Source: Clarireedia homoeocarpa (lineage: Eukaryota > Ascomycota > Leotiomycetes > Helotiales > Rutstroemiaceae). Taken from it: 64,000 nt of DNA. Made by a program: the position numbers and the translations under genes. The DNA lies in the NCBI GenBank assembly GCA_001465935.1, contig LNKV01000059.1, forward strand, positions 62,001 through 126,000, read 5' to 3'. Positions 32,145 through 44,740 of the stretch are shown one piece after another. The notes beneath the pieces are model-generated. The model was not told the origin of the DNA, ran no database searches, and saw only the letters and a program-made list of their open reading frames with translations. Every line of letters begins with the position of its first letter. The first letter of the stretch is position 1.

Positions 32145-34031
32145 ATGTTCACTACTAGTCTTCCCGTGGTGTTGGCGCTGCTGACAACCAACGTAGCCGC
32201 CTCGTACGCGCCCAAGTCCGTGACATGCCCATCAGGATCGCTCGTAAGAGCTGCCAGTGGCCTATCAGACAATGAGGAAGCTTATCGGGTAGCAAGAAAA
32301 GCGGTTGCAGATGTCGCTCTGACAAAGGTATGGATCTATTGGGTCATCGTTGTCTGTCAGTTGAATATTTAGCTCAGATTGAAGTCTCCACAATCCCCAT
32401 AGCACAATCCCCATGGCTGGGGTAAATTCTAGCCTCTCGTTGTGTACTATCAAATCATTCCTTCAACTGACACAGTGTTTAGTGGTTGCAAAGTAAAAAC
32501 ACAGGCTTTGGAACCAACGACTTGCCGACGGTATGTGTTGATTCTCTAGTTATTGGGTTTGCATCGATTAATTCTTGCTAGGTTGCTTTGACTACCAGCG
32601 GAGGAGGCTACAGGTCTTTGTTATGCGTGAGTCATTCAGAACCTTCTATACTATCCTGTCTCTCCCGAAGTCTATGAAGCTCCCTAATAGATCTTATGCT
32701 GACTTGATGTTAAGGGAGCTGGTGTCATTCAAGGCCTTGATGGACGGGACAGCCAGGTTTCTACAAGTGGTTTATACCAGGCATTAACATACCAAGCTGG
32801 TCTCTCGGGAGGTTCTTGGTTACTCTCTTCCCTTGCAGGAAACGGCTACCCAACCGTATCCTATCTGAGAGACAACCTTTGGGAGGGTGCATTTCGAAAT
32901 TCTTTATTCGACCCGAACGGACTCTTTTTTGCCGCCGGATATGCAGATCTAGTAGGAGAAGTAATCGAAAAGGAAGATGCTGGTTTCCACACTACTCTGA
33001 CTGATCCTTGGGGAAAGCTTCTCAGCTTCCAGCTATTCAAGAACGGCTACGACACTATAACTTTCTCTTCCATTGCCAACTCGTCGAATTTCACCTCCTA
33101 CAATGTCCCCTACCCTGTCATCACTAGCTTGGGTGTTCAAACATGGGATGGCAAATGTCTCCCTTCAGATTCCGCAACCACCTATGAATTTTCTCCTTAT
33201 GAGTTTGGCTCCTGGGATAGCGAGGTAGCTGCATTCACACCGACTCAATATTTGGGTACCACCCTAAAGGCTGGCAAGCCAACCGGAGATTGCACCGAAA
33301 ATTACGATAACCTTGGTTATATTCTTGGTACATCAAGCAATCTGTTCAATGAAGTGTGTCTCAATGCTCCCACACCTAGTAATACATCAGACAATGTTGC
33401 TCAAGTTCTTGCTTCATACCTGAGCGCTATCCACAAAGTCACCACCGAGGATGAATACGCTCTGTACAAGAATCCTTTCTACGAATACTCTGCATCAGCC
33501 GGAGTCGCAGCACAGGATACCCTTTACCTGGTTGATGGTGGGGAAGCTATGCAAAACAACCCCATCTTCCCCTTCCTTCAGCCTGCCCGTAACATCTCCG
33601 TGATCCTGGTCAACGATAACTCCGCGGACACTTCAAACAACTTTCCTAACGGCTCTGAAATACTTCAGACTTATCAACAAGCGCAGAGTCGTGGGTACAC
33701 CCGAATGCCATTTATCCCTCCTGTTGAGACTTTCGTTTCTCAAGGCCTGAACAAACGGGCGACATTCTTTGGCTGTGACAATGACTCTGTTGCCACCATC
33801 GTCTATCTTCCCAATGTCAACTACACTTTCGCTAGCAACGTTCCCACTAGCGATCTGCAGTACTCCAAGTCAGACACGGCTGGTATCATCGCAAACGGTG
33901 TACAGATTGCATCCCAGGATGGAGATGCTAACTGGGGTACCTGCCTGGGTTGTGCCATCATGAAGAAGACGGGACAAGCGTTGCCGAGTGATTGTACGGC
34001 TTGCTTTACCAAGTACTGTTACAGTCAGTAA
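32145..34031 (+). CDS. Secreted lysophospholipase / phospholipase B
   Basis: Fungal phospholipase B removes fatty acids from glycerophospholipids outside the cell. Exons 32145-32327, 32483-32530, 32582-32626 and 32715-34031 join in phase 0 to 530 aa. The first 20 residues (MFTTSLPVVLALLTTNVAAS) form a signal peptide. Catalytic features are in order: TSGGGYRS (oxyanion-hole glycines), GLSGGSW with nucleophile Ser123, and LVDGGEAMQNNPIF with catalytic Asp366. Many NxS/T sites and paired cysteines (for example CLGCAIMKKTGQALPSDCTA) fit a secreted, disulfide-bonded protein. I see no hydrophobic C-terminal tail for a GPI anchor; the protein ends FTKYCYSQ. It is somewhat shorter than yeast Plb1 (664 aa), mostly at the C-terminus. 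The start is the ATG that gives the signal peptide; the same frame is open upstream. Confidence 0.93.
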
Positions 34032-34389
34032 AAATACTAAAAACTTAATGACAAGAAGAATGGGTGGAAATAGTGCACACAAAAGTTACCGCATGACTCA
34101 CCGGAAGAAGGTGAAAGCGCATATATGAAATATTAATATCTTTCTTACATGTATGAGCTTCATGGATAATCGGACTATTGATATGTTCCCTTCCCTTTCT
34201 GTAAATTCATTTAGAAGATTAGAAATCAGTGACCTGTCTGACTGTGTGGGGATTTATGGTGCATAGTAATTCCACCCCCACCCTCAATGTTTCGGTCGAA
34301 ATATAAAGACACCATCGTGTAACATCTATCCTCAAAACAAATCATATATTTCACAAATCTCGATCCCAAGAAAGTCTTCCGAGCCCAAT
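34032..34389. other. Intergenic region between phospholipase B and the DLH-family gene
   Basis: About 360 bp between two genes on the plus strand, AT-rich, without any further gene. Confidence 0.5.
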
Positions 34390-35331
34390 ATGCAATCCAT
34401 CGACGGTCATAGTGAAGCTTGCTGCAACATACCACCTGTTGTTGCTACTGGATATTCACAAAAAGGCACATACGAGACCATTGGTGGTCTTAAAACATGT
34501 AGGCATCACCTTCGAAGAATCAATCACACCAAATACTGACTATCTACCAACAGATGTTACAGGGTCTCCATCGGCCAAAAAAGCCATCTTCGTGATTTAC
34601 GACATCTTCGGCTTCTTCGAACAAACCATTCAAGGGGCCGATATCCTTGCTCAAGGAGCAAAGGGTGAGGGATATCAAGTCTTCATGCCCGACTTCTTCG
34701 ACGGTAATCCAGCCGACATCGCTTGGTATGTATTCATTCCATTCTCAAAATTCCCACCCATATCATTTACGTAAATTGATCAGTTGGCCAGGTATCCTCC
34801 GGTGAAGCCAGAACAACAAGAAGCGCTGGCTAAATGGTTTCCTACCCGAACACCGGCTATTGGAGTTGAGAAACTTCCGAAGCTGATGAAGGCTATCGAG
34901 GAGAAGTATGGGGAGAAGACATGGGGTGCTGTCGGAGTATGTATTTCCACCATATTTCACCATCTTCAATGAACCATGGAACTAATGAGGCGGAATTACT
35001 ATAGTACTGCTGGGGCGGAAAAGTCGTCTCTCTAACATCTGGGGAAAACACCCCTTTCAAAGCAGCTGCACAATTGCATCCGGGCTTGATCACGCCAGAG
35101 GATGCAGCTAAGGTGACGATTCCTACGTGCATGTTGACTTCTGAAGAGGAGGAGAAGGAAGAAGTCGAGGCGTATGAGAAGGCGCTGAAGGTTGAGAAAC
35201 ATGTAGAGATTTTTGCTGATCAGGTGCATGGGTGGATGAGTGCGAGAGGGGATTTGAAGGATGAGAAGGTGAAGAAGGAGTATGAAAGAGGATATGGAAT
35301 TGTAGTTGGATGGTTTGAGAAATATCTTTAG
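34390..35331 (+). CDS. Dienelactone hydrolase family protein (AIM2-like)
   Basis: Four exons (34390-34498, 34554-34725, 34792-34936, 35005-35331) give 250 aa, the usual size for the family. It is an alpha/beta hydrolase: KKAIFVIYDIFGF forms an early strand, PDFFDGNP follows, the nucleophile elbow is AVGYCWGGKV with Cys144, and the catalytic histidine is in DQVHGW (His217). The third triad position, normally Asp after the strand IPTCMLTS, is occupied by a run of glutamates (residues 189-192). The bacterial prototype opens dienelactones in chloroaromatic breakdown. Most fungal relatives, including yeast Aim2, have unproven substrates, so only the fold and cysteine-hydrolase type are claimed. 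Every junction restores a family-consistent sequence (for example GLKT-YVTGS and AVG-YCWGG). Confidence 0.9.
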
Positions 35332-35750
35332 TGGTTTTTACTACTACTATTTCGACAGGTGTCATGAGTTATTTTGTGTGGTTGTCGAGTTGTAGAAGAA
35401 ACGTGTTGCTGTCTCTTAAGCTCCGGGGTGACCAGCGACCAACTTGCAATCATTTTCAACATAGGTTTGACGATTGATAAAACACCATCATCAACTCCGT
35501 GAAATCGCAGTGAGCTTACTGTAATGTTTTTGGTCCTACAATATGGGAAAGCGTCCATGATTCATGCTCCTTGATAAGGAAAGAACGAATAAGGGGGGTA
35601 CACAAACAGTCCGCCTCGCTAAAGCAGTGCGATGCCAGCACAACTGCAAATATTTTCCCATCTTCATCCTCAGTTCCCCATCCCCCATCCCCCATCTCAT
35701 TCCTACACAAACCATCCTACCACTGAATAAACTCATTACTGACCGGTAGG
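35332..35750. other. Intergenic region between the DLH-family and amidohydrolase genes
   Basis: About 420 bp. It should hold the 3' region of the hydrolase gene and the short promoter of the amidohydrolase gene. No gene is visible. Confidence 0.5.
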
Positions 35751-37869
35751 ATGGGTCCCCTTGCCATCTTCCTTTCTTGCTATGTTTTGCTATTCGTGCT
35801 GGGCAATTTGCATTCATTTTACGAAAACTGGAACTCTTCTACACTCTATTGCGTCAGAGAACCTTTCACCATCACCACACTCGACGCTTCTCTTCCCAAC
35901 CCACAGTGCTTTCGCGTGCAGAATGATTTGATTACCGATGTATTGGCTACGAGGCCGGCTGATGAAGAGGCTGCAAAAATCACTTATCTAAACGGTTATG
36001 TGTTGCCAGGGATTATCGAGTCACATGGACATATTCTGCAGTATGGGGAGATGCTCGAATCGGTTTCTTTGTATGATTCGAAGAGTGTCGACGAAGTGCG
36101 GACTAGAATCAAGGCATGGCTGAAGGAAAATGAGGGGGAGGGATGGGGATCACGTGAGAAATGGATTCGAGGAGTTGGGTGGGATCAGGCATACTTTGGA
36201 GGCGTGATGCCTACTGCTGTGAGTGTTCTTCATCGGAATAGAAATCGACCATCTTTATCGATGTCGATGTGCTGTTTTACGTGATATTGGGGCACGATGC
36301 TAACAAGGAATCCAGGAACAACTTGCTCAAGACCCCGAGTTGAAGGACCTGTACATCATGCTCGATCGAGTGGATATCCATTGCGTATGGACCTCTAACA
36401 AAGTTCTGTCCCTTCTATCCAATCCTCTTCCGGAATCTCCTCCAGGAGGCGAAGTCATAACAAACCCAGGACCAGGAGTCTTCTGCGATAACGCTATAGA
36501 TGCCATCATCAGTCCTCTTGCTCCCAAACCAGATGCTTCTCGTAAGATAGGTTGGCTCAAGGCTGCGATGGGAGAACTGAACAAAGTCGGAATCACAGCT
36601 ATGAGTGATGCAGGCATGCGTGCTGCTGATGTTTTGATTCTTCAAGAAATGGCCCGAAGAGGAGAGCTGAGTGTTCGGATTAGAGTTATGGCAGAGTGCG
36701 CTGAGCGAAACACATACTGCCATCAAGATCTACGTCAAGTCAAAGTTATGAGAGACGGATCTAGCGGAGGCGATATGCTCCTGTTCGGTGGTGTGAAGCT
36801 TTTCGCTGATGGAGCATTGGGATCCTGGGGAGCAGCATTGCTCGAGCCATATTCTGATAAGCCCGAAACGAGCGGTACGATGCTGATTAACGAAACTGAG
36901 TTGACGGAAGTTGTCAGACAGGTCTGTAAAACTTTTCCACAATTGAGGTTATATGCTGATATTGTACAGTATCTCCATTGGGACTATCAAGTCAACATTC
37001 ACGCCATCGGCGATCGAGCAAACCGAGCTGCTGTCGATGCATTTGAGAAATTCCTGGGGATCGATTGTAATGGCTGCAATCACGAAAGGAGACTACGCAT
37101 TGAACATGCTCAGATCATCGTAAGTCTAACCGTGTCTCCCATCTGAGATCTGAGAAGCGCAAGGGCGCATCAGTATAAGGCTTGTTTTCTGATATCTTTC
37201 TAGCATCCCGACGACCAAGTCCGCATCGCAAAGATGGGCATTCTTCCAAGCATCCAGCCCACTCACGCAACATCTGACATGGCCTACGCCAAATCTCGTC
37301 TTGGCAAATCACGTTTATCCAACTCCGCATACCGCATGCGATCTTTCTTCCCCTCAAGCCCTCCTACCAATTCATCCTCTTACCCCGGTCCCGTTCTCGG
37401 CTCAGATTTCCCTGTCGAGCCACCAAACCCCTTCCACGGCATGTACGCCGCCGTCACCCGCCTGAGTCCCCACACCGGTACATCCCCAGCTGGACCCCAA
37501 GGATGGTATCCCGAAGAGAAACTCAGCATCGAGCAAGCCGTTTTGGGATTCACGAGAAATGCAGCTTGGGGCTGGATGCTGGAAAACAAGACAGGTGCGA
37601 TCGAGAAGGGCAAATGGGCTGACTGGATTATGGTTGATGAGGATGTGATGAAGATGGATGGGCCTAATGTCGAGAAGTTGAGGAGTTTGAAGGTCAAGGG
37701 GACTTGGGTTAAGGGCGTGAATGTCTATGCGGATGATGATGTGGCGGCTCTCGAGGAAGGAAACTCGCGTGGACAGCGTTTCTTGTTCGTGGGCGATATC
37801 GTGTGGGCGGCTTTGACGAAGGGGTTCAGCTCAATGACTGGAGAACAACCGCAAAAGACGGATTTGTAA
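35751..37869 (+). CDS. Membrane-anchored amidohydrolase family 3 protein (YtcJ-like)
   Basis: Four exons (35751-36218, 36316-36921, 36970-37119, 37204-37869) give 629 aa. Residues 4-21 are hydrophobic (LAIFLSCYVLLFVLGNL) and probably form a signal anchor. The metal-dependent hydrolase domain shows GYVLPGIIESHGHIL with His92 and His94, KLFADGALGSWGA, VNIHAIGDRANR, RIEHAQI and LGSDFPVEPPNPFHG with the late aspartate. These motifs define the amidohydrolase_3 group, which acts on amide or related bonds; the natural substrate of the fungal proteins is unknown to me. The protein also keeps FTRNAAWGWMLENKTGAIEKGKWAD in the C-terminal part, typical of the family. Intron 2 (36922-36969) is only 48 nt, divisible by three and without stops. 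I removed it because RQ-YLHWDYQVNIHAIGD is closer to the family than the unspliced reading. Confidence 0.88.
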
Positions 37870-38648
37870 AATGGCCCCTGGCGGGCGAGTGATTGATTGT
37901 ACGGATCGCTACGTACGGTTACCGAATAGAATTACCTAGAATCCCATCACCTAGAAACAATAGAATATCACTTCGCCAAATCATAATGATCATTCATAGA
38001 TAGATGAGACAGTTTCTCTTCAATAATTGGCTCCGCTAGAAGTAAGTACTTTTGTCTAGCTACCCACGCGCATTGATTCTAGTAGGTTAAATCCAAACAC
38101 GCTGGAACAGGACCGGACAGCTCCCTCTGCCGTCTTAGACAACTCAAACCAAGGATCGCATGACCACTGACAAATTGATCATGGTACCTATTCATCCATC
38201 CAACCATCACCATCGACTCTCCATAACCTCATATAACATTATTTTGCACGGCTTTTTCTATGCCCCCCCTTCACCCCTCCCTTTTATCCATTATGATGTA
38301 CATACCGTCCAATAACCGCTTGCTTTCCTTTCCCCATCATGCAAAAAGAAAACAAAAAAAGAGAGAAAGAAAGTATCTATTTACAATTAATAAAAAGTAT
38401 TTTGTTTTATACCCATATACCCACCCTCCCATATAAAACAGTAACCACAAACGCCTTCCTTCGCTCCCCCAGGCAAAGGAGGGAGAGCTTTGTAGTGGAA
38501 ATTTGTATAAACCCCCAAACTCCTTTCTGTGCGTGTTGCGCATGTGCGTGATTTTCCCAATATGAACCAAAAAGAAAAATAAAATTTCCCAAATCAAACC
38601 AAATCAAGAACATTAGTGACGTGAGGATTTATGGACCGGTATAGGAAA
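37870..38648. other. Convergent intergenic region between the amidohydrolase gene and SEC2
   Basis: About 780 bp hold the 3' ends of two tail-to-tail transcripts. There is an A-rich patch at 38342-38400. No gene is visible. Confidence 0.5.
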
Positions 38649-40698
38649 CTATTCGAAGGAGCCGGGAATTGCGACTGATAGACTCTTCGTCTCGTCGCAG
38701 TTTTCTTCTGGTCCTTCGATTTGTGGTGAGATTATGGAGGGGATAGACTCTTTCGTTGCATCTGGGACACTTTCTGTTGTTTTTGGAACGGCCCCAGTCG
38801 TTTCTATCGGACTAGCCGTGGCATTCTCGGGTTCTTTGCGATCCTCGGCTTTGGAATCGGCATTCCCAGCATCGGACCTCTCCAGTTCGGCTCGGAGAGG
38901 ACTGGGTGAGATATCTCCTTCGGCGAGCCTTTTATTTAGCGTCCCTGATATGCTGATTGGTGATAATTCGCTAGTTGGTGTTATATCCTTTGGCACAATA
39001 TCCACCTCGATCTCCGAATCTTCGCTTAACTTGCGCCTTCTTTCATCTTCACTCGCACGAGGGCTCCTTGAGGAGTCCTGATGCCAAGGCGGCAGTGAAG
39101 GAATCACTCCGCCACCTATACGACACCAGAACATCCGCTCCCTTAACCTGACGCTCTCCTCCCAGGCTGCTTTGTCGGATTCCTCATCCTCGCCTCGCCA
39201 GTGACCTTCCTTCAAAACACGAAGGAAGCTCATAAAACCACATGTAGAACGAACTCGTCCTAGGCAGTAAAGACACAGAGGGTATCTTTGTGCATTGTCG
39301 TTTTCGCTCGTCCGGAATCGATGGCTCCTGACATGTTCGGCGTCTTTCCGATTTTCACCACACAATGAGCAGGGAAATGCAAAAGCCTTAGTAGAAGCTG
39401 GCATCGGTTCAACGACAAGTGTACCCTCGCAGACGGCATTTAGTACATTCCTTCGGGCCAGCCACGATAAGCCAGGGGCATTGTCAAGTCGGAGAGTTGG
39501 CTCAATGTCCTCTGCAAGCGCTCGTTTATAAAACTTTGTGTCCTTCAGCGGAGTCTGAGAGTTTGGTCCGTTGTTCGATCCGGTGCTGACAGTAGAAGCA
39601 GGAGTAGTCGGCGTTGCTGGTGAAGATCCAAATGTGCCCAATGTAGATAAGGAAGATGTAGACCCATTATTGGGGGCTTGAGAAGCCAATCCAGTATATG
39701 CCCCGAGTCCTAGACCCAGTCCGATGGCCCCATAAGATCCACTAGATACGCGACTTCCGGTCACAACATTCTTCGACATTCGCAATAATGAGATAAAATC
39801 ATCATAAGCTCCAAGGTCTGTACGGAGGACTGGTTGTATGAGATGCGTGAAACTAGTTGGGAAAGAAGGCGACACTGGTTCTGGAATTAATGAAGACTGT
39901 ATCGAATCCGAATTTTGTGCACTGTGGTCCTTGGACTCCGTGTGGTACAGAGCCGGAGTTGAAGGCGCGGTACCATTTGTCTGGTTTGTTTGGTCATCCT
40001 GTTCACTCATATGTTCCATCACCTGCTTCAATTCAACTAACTGTTGCTGCTGCGATTTCAACAGATTCTCGGCCTCTTGAAGTTGTGCCTTGAGTTGCTC
40101 GTTTTTCTTGTTCACAATCTCATACTCTTTCTGTGCCTGCTCTCTCGTCGTGCTCACCATCTAATACGTGTTAGTCTATTTCTGCGCTCAGAGGTAGTAG
40201 ACAAACCTTATTAGCCTCCTCAAACAGCGCAGTAGTTAGATTCTCCAATTCCTGCTCAATACTCTTCTTGGACTTTTCGACCTCGCCCCGTTTTTTTCTC
40301 TCGTCCGCCAATGTCGCAAGTAGCTTATTCTTTTCCGCGTCTGCAACAGAGCTTCGTATCAAGGTCCCATTGGAAAGCAAAGATTTGTGTTCGGCGTTTT
40401 CGCGTTCAAGTTGTCTCACCCGTTCACGTGAAGCTTCAAGCTCATGTCGAGTGGCTGTCAGAGTATCGTCAAGGCTCGTCTGCTGGTTGATGGCATTTAT
40501 CAGCTTATTGCTTAATGTGGTGATTTCGTTACTGAGATCAGGATGTTGTGAAGGAGTCGCGCAGCCGGGTTCGTTCGCTGGTGATATCGTTCTGCTCCGC
40601 GGGTCTGGTAGAGTGCTCAGGTTCTCGTCTTCATTGTTATAGGAGGGTGTGAGGACTCTGGATAGCGGTATCCCCGGTGCGTTCGAGACCGTAGCCAT
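38649..40698 (-). CDS. SEC2: Rab guanine nucleotide exchange factor SEC2
   Basis: Sec2 activates the Rab GTPase Sec4 on secretory vesicles and so drives polarised exocytosis. Exons 40698-40207 and 40160-38649 join in phase 0, giving 667 aa. A long coiled coil runs from about residue 55 to 220 and includes the Sec2p core IEQELENLTTALFEEANK-MVSTTREQA, which spans the intron. A second conserved block follows the Ser-rich linker: LDNAPGLSWLARRNVLNA, then CSLCGENRKD, CLYCLGRVRSTCGFMSFLRV and RERMFWCRIGGGVIP, with regularly placed cysteines that could bind metal. The C-terminal 160 residues are acidic, Ser/Pro-rich and probably disordered. The donor GTTTGT is weaker than usual, but the GACTAAC branch and TTAG acceptor are strong and the protein junction is exact. 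Confidence 0.92.
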
Positions 40699-43600
40699 TG
40701 TTGGCAGGGTGGTCGTGGAGATTGACTTTGAGATTGTCCGCGTGGATGACCCGGAAAGAGATCGGATGTGCTGTAAGGAGTGACGATGATTATACTGAGG
40801 CCAGCCAGCAATATGAATAAAGCTGAGAAATTAAATACATTATTAGTTGTGCCGCTTTCATTATTTGGAATACTAGCGATGCTAGTAACGTATATAAAGA
40901 AGAGGAACAAACGCTCGAGATAAAATACAAATACTTACTCGGACATTGGAGGCTACTGATAGAGTAAACGGTTGTGGTAGTACGCCTGTCGTGAGAGGCT
41001 TAGAGCCTCGTCCCAATAAGAACTTGGAAATGCCTGCCGCCAAAGGAACCACCGGAGGGATGGCAGAATTATCGATTACGTCGATAATACCCGCTGTACA
41101 GTGATTCTTTTTTTGGTCGGGGGGGTTGGTTCGGTAAGTTAGAATCCCTTTGGTAGAGTCGTCGCATTTGAATCCATATTGTGAGACCTTTGCGAACGGG
41201 GGAACGTGGAAGTAAAGTGTATGGGGGAAGGAAGAATGGATGGATGGATGATTAAGGGCAGAAGCAGAAAAAGAAGAAGACGAAGCAGAAGTAACTTTGG
41301 GAGTGGACTTTTGAGAAATTGCTTTTTTCCCATCAGAGGGTGTTCTCAGGTTCTAAAGGTTCTTGGTCTAATGATTCCAGTAAAGGGTAAGGGTAAGGAT
41401 GTAGACGTGAGAATACGGCGCGTCATTTGGCCTCGTTAGCTCTGTTAGGCGCTCAGGACGGCCCAATCACACGAGCAGGCGAGCTCGGCAGTCGGAGAAC
41501 AATGAAAATGGGCAACGAACACGGGAATCTTGGAAGGGGAAGACGAAGAAGGCGAAGAAGGCGGAGAAGGCCAAGAAGGCGAGAAAGCACGTAGGGAAGA
41601 AGGAGACGACTGATTACACATGGCTGGCATGACACTGCATGAACACCTGGGCATGCAAGCTGCGAAGATACTGGATGGAGTACGGAGTACGGAGCGAGAA
41701 TGAGAGAGTTCACTTCGGCACGGACATTCATTACATTACGACGAACTGATGACTACCAAGTGTGTATGTACTCCAAGTGTGTGTATGTAATCTTACTGTA
41801 TGTATGTGCCATGTACAGAGAGAGTACTTTGGACTAGACAAGGAACCGCAGGAGGAGAACACGGCTGTGCAAGAATATGTATCGAGCTTTCTGGGTGTCT
41901 AGATGTCTGGGTGTCTAGGTATCTAGCTGCACCAGCACAGCAAATACGATAAGGTAAGGTACATTACATTATCGACTATCGAATCGGCACACGAGTAAGA
42001 TGCTTCCGACACACGTATTAATTAATCAAAGATTCCCAATTCCCTCCTTTTCCAGCCAAGGCGACGCAAAGAAAGGGAGTGAGACCTGCAAGGTAAATCA
42101 ATCCACGAAGTATCAGATGTCGTTATTACTCGAAACTCGACAGGTACTGGAGCAACAAGGCACACAGTACACTGTACCAGTAGCACACACAGTCAGTACA
42201 CACAGTCAGTACACACACCACACACAGTACACAGTACAGTACACAGTACACAGCACAGTAGTATTCGCCTTCCATGCCTACCTAGGAAGGATATCGACAA
42301 CAGATTATCCACGTGTGCCGGTTGGATGGGAACTGGGAAGGTGGAAGAGATAAGCAGGGTTGAGCGGGCTTTGTTGGTCAGTCAAGTCTATCCACCTCGA
42401 ATCCACCACCATCCACCACCACCCACTCGTGCCACTTCGCTCCGTACCGCAATATAAGAGCTGACGCGAGATGGAGAAGATCCAAAGTAGCTATCAGAAG
42501 CTGTGCGCCAATGCTTTCTGCACCCACGAAGAAAGGTAGTTCCGCTGTCAAAGCACATTCATGCTTCCTTCCTTCTTGGGAAACTTCTAACAGCTTGAAA
42601 GACATCCCCTGGTTTGATCTTCAAGCTCCAAGGACGTACCAGTTGGTGCTCAAGGGTACTGCAACTTAGCTAATCCTGTATCCCCCCCGCATTTTGACTT
42701 GGTATGCGAGTGCGAATATACAAAGTCTTTTGCCATCCATCGGCTGTGACTGCAGGATGCGAATGCTTAGTTGATCGTACGAGAACCCTTCTGATGAAAA
42801 CGGTTAAAGTTATTAAGCCGGAATACGAATGTGACTGTGACCAAAGATCTGCGTACGAGAAGGAGGAGAATAGCCACCCTCGTTCGGCCATGTAGCGCTG
42901 TCAAGAGTGTCAGCGCAAACCTCTCACCCTAGCTTTGGACTACACTGCAAGGCCTCGGCCGACCATTTCGATCCTCCACCTACCTACTTGACGATAAGTG
43001 GGATAACGTCAGATGGACACTAGTGAAGGCGCGGTACCAATACTAAGTATGTGCGAAGTAAAAGTGGAGGACTGATTAGTCAATCACACTTCTCCATACT
43101 TACTGATCTACTGATCACATGCATAGTATTCAAGAATGCATTTTAAGATTTAGTTCCTATGTATGTTTCATTGTCGTCTTGATGTCTTGATATCCAATTT
43201 ATATTTACTTTTGCTAGTGAGGAAAATGTGTTAAGCTTCTCAAGACAGGCATCCTTGAAGCTACCAGGGGGCCTCTCATATGGACAATGGGTAACCGATT
43301 TCACGGCGATCATATTCTCCATCTCTACTATAAATACATCAACATCTCGTGCATTCGATGAAACCAACTTCGAAGGAAAGGCTAACACTGTGTTGCATGT
43401 ATGGATCTAGAAGCATTCTAACGGTAAAGACTGGCCTGGGCAGATGCAATGACTATTAGTAAGACGACGCTCCGCTGGCTCTCCAAAGGCCACTCCCGTG
43501 GAGGCCAACTTTTCATTGCTCAAATATTACTACTACTTTATAGCATTGCCCGTGGAGCGTGCTTTGCGCAAATTCAGCATGTGCGAGAAATTGATTACTG

Positions 43601-43975
43601 CATTGTAATTCAGATAGGGCAGCCACAGCAAGCTGAGTGCTTCTAGTGATCAGACACCCGTACTGGAATGGATTGTTCTTGGAACACTTGTGAGGGCTTC
43701 GAAGAAGTGGGAAATCTTCTACCTAAGCGTGACAAATACGGCTCCGGAAGAAAGAAAAATTTCGAGACAAACCTTGATGAGAAAGACAGAGTCACATTTC
43801 ACCAATGGCCGGCTGCTCACACATCTTCACACAATTTGGCACCTAAATCCGAGAGAATTGTCAGATTCTTAAAGGTATTGCAATTTTAGCTTTTTGATGC
43901 AACGCTATAAGCCTCTGACCCCCATCGTGATCATATCCCGCAAAGAAACCCAAATAAAACTAGACCCGCCAAAGC
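40699..43975. other. Long intergenic region between SEC2 and RPL21
   Basis: About 3.3 kb. The first part upstream of SEC2 (40699-41100) should hold the SEC2 promoter and leader. The rest shows a GAAGGCGAAGAAGGCGGAGAAGG-like series near 41540-41585, an ACACAGTAC-rich tract (42160-42260) and otherwise unique sequence. Open frames of 60-120 codons occur on both strands without any signature. I find no gene that I would support. Confidence 0.45.
42160..42260. repeat. CACAGTA-type imperfect repeat tract
   Basis: ACACAGTACAC and ACAGTCAGTAC elements alternate irregularly over about 100 bp. CACAGTCAGTA occurs twice in direct tandem. Confidence 0.8.
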
Positions 43976-44740
43976 CTAGATGGTCGTCTCGTATGCGACT
44001 GGCACGATTGTCTCCGGTACGTTCTCCTTCATCGAAATGGTTCTGGCTTCTCTGGGCGTCGCTGGTTGTCTCTTCAAGTGGACGTGGGTTCCATCAGCCT
44101 TCGACTGCTTCTTCAACTCGGCGTTCTTCTTGACTCGGCGAACGAATTCCTCTCTTGATCGGGAGAGAGAGACGTGCTCGATTCTGAGGTTGACACGCTT
44201 CTCGATGTACCTGTGCTTGACCTTCTTATAGATGATGACACCAACAGCGCTCTTTGTAACATTGTAGACGACACCAGTCTTTCCGTGGTAGACCTTGTGG
44301 GGCATACTGCGAAAGAGTCAGTATACTGGTTGCATTCTTTCTCCATCAAGTGTTCGTTTCTTCCGCCCAGACCCCTTCCAGAAACCCTAAGTAGACGGTA
44401 GATTTGGTGATGCGACGTACCCCTTCTGAACAGCACCGTTGGCCTTGATATCGACTATGTCACCGACCCTGAAAATCTGTCAGTAACCAAAAATTTCTGC
44501 AGAACTCTCAAGACAATTCACATACTTGTATTGGCGCAAATAGGTCGACAACTTGATCATACCATGATCCTTGAAGTTTCTGCTGAAGGCATACTGGAAA
44601 ATGAATCAGCGAAAAGTTCCTGAGTCGTCGTCGTTGGCCGCGTTGGTTTAAAGGTCGCAAAAGCACCTCAATCGCCCCAGAAAATTCAAAAATTCATAAC
44701 TCACCCGAGTACCGGCACGGAGACCTGCTGGGTGACCCAT
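43976..44740 (-). CDS. RPL21: 60S ribosomal protein L21 (eL21)
   Basis: eL21 is a structural protein of the large cytosolic ribosomal subunit. Four exons in gene order (44740-44705, 44593-44526, 44468-44421, 44306-43976) give 160 aa, the same length as the yeast protein. The product begins MGHPAGLRAGTRYAFSRNFK and continues STYLRQYKVGDIVDIKANGA, QKGMPHKVYHGKTGVVYNVT and NLRIEHVSLSRSREEF, all eL21 hallmarks. Every junction falls inside a conserved run, so the short exons are well supported. The 5' end lies 300 bp from the RPS9 start on the other strand, suggesting shared control. Codon use in exons is strongly biased, as expected for a highly expressed gene. Confidence 0.96.

Noticed and set aside
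42000..42353. 117-codon plus-strand frame between SEC2 and RPL21
   Set aside because: Half of it is the CACAGTA repeat tract read as Thr/Gln/Tyr/Val units. No promoter-like leader or homologous motif.
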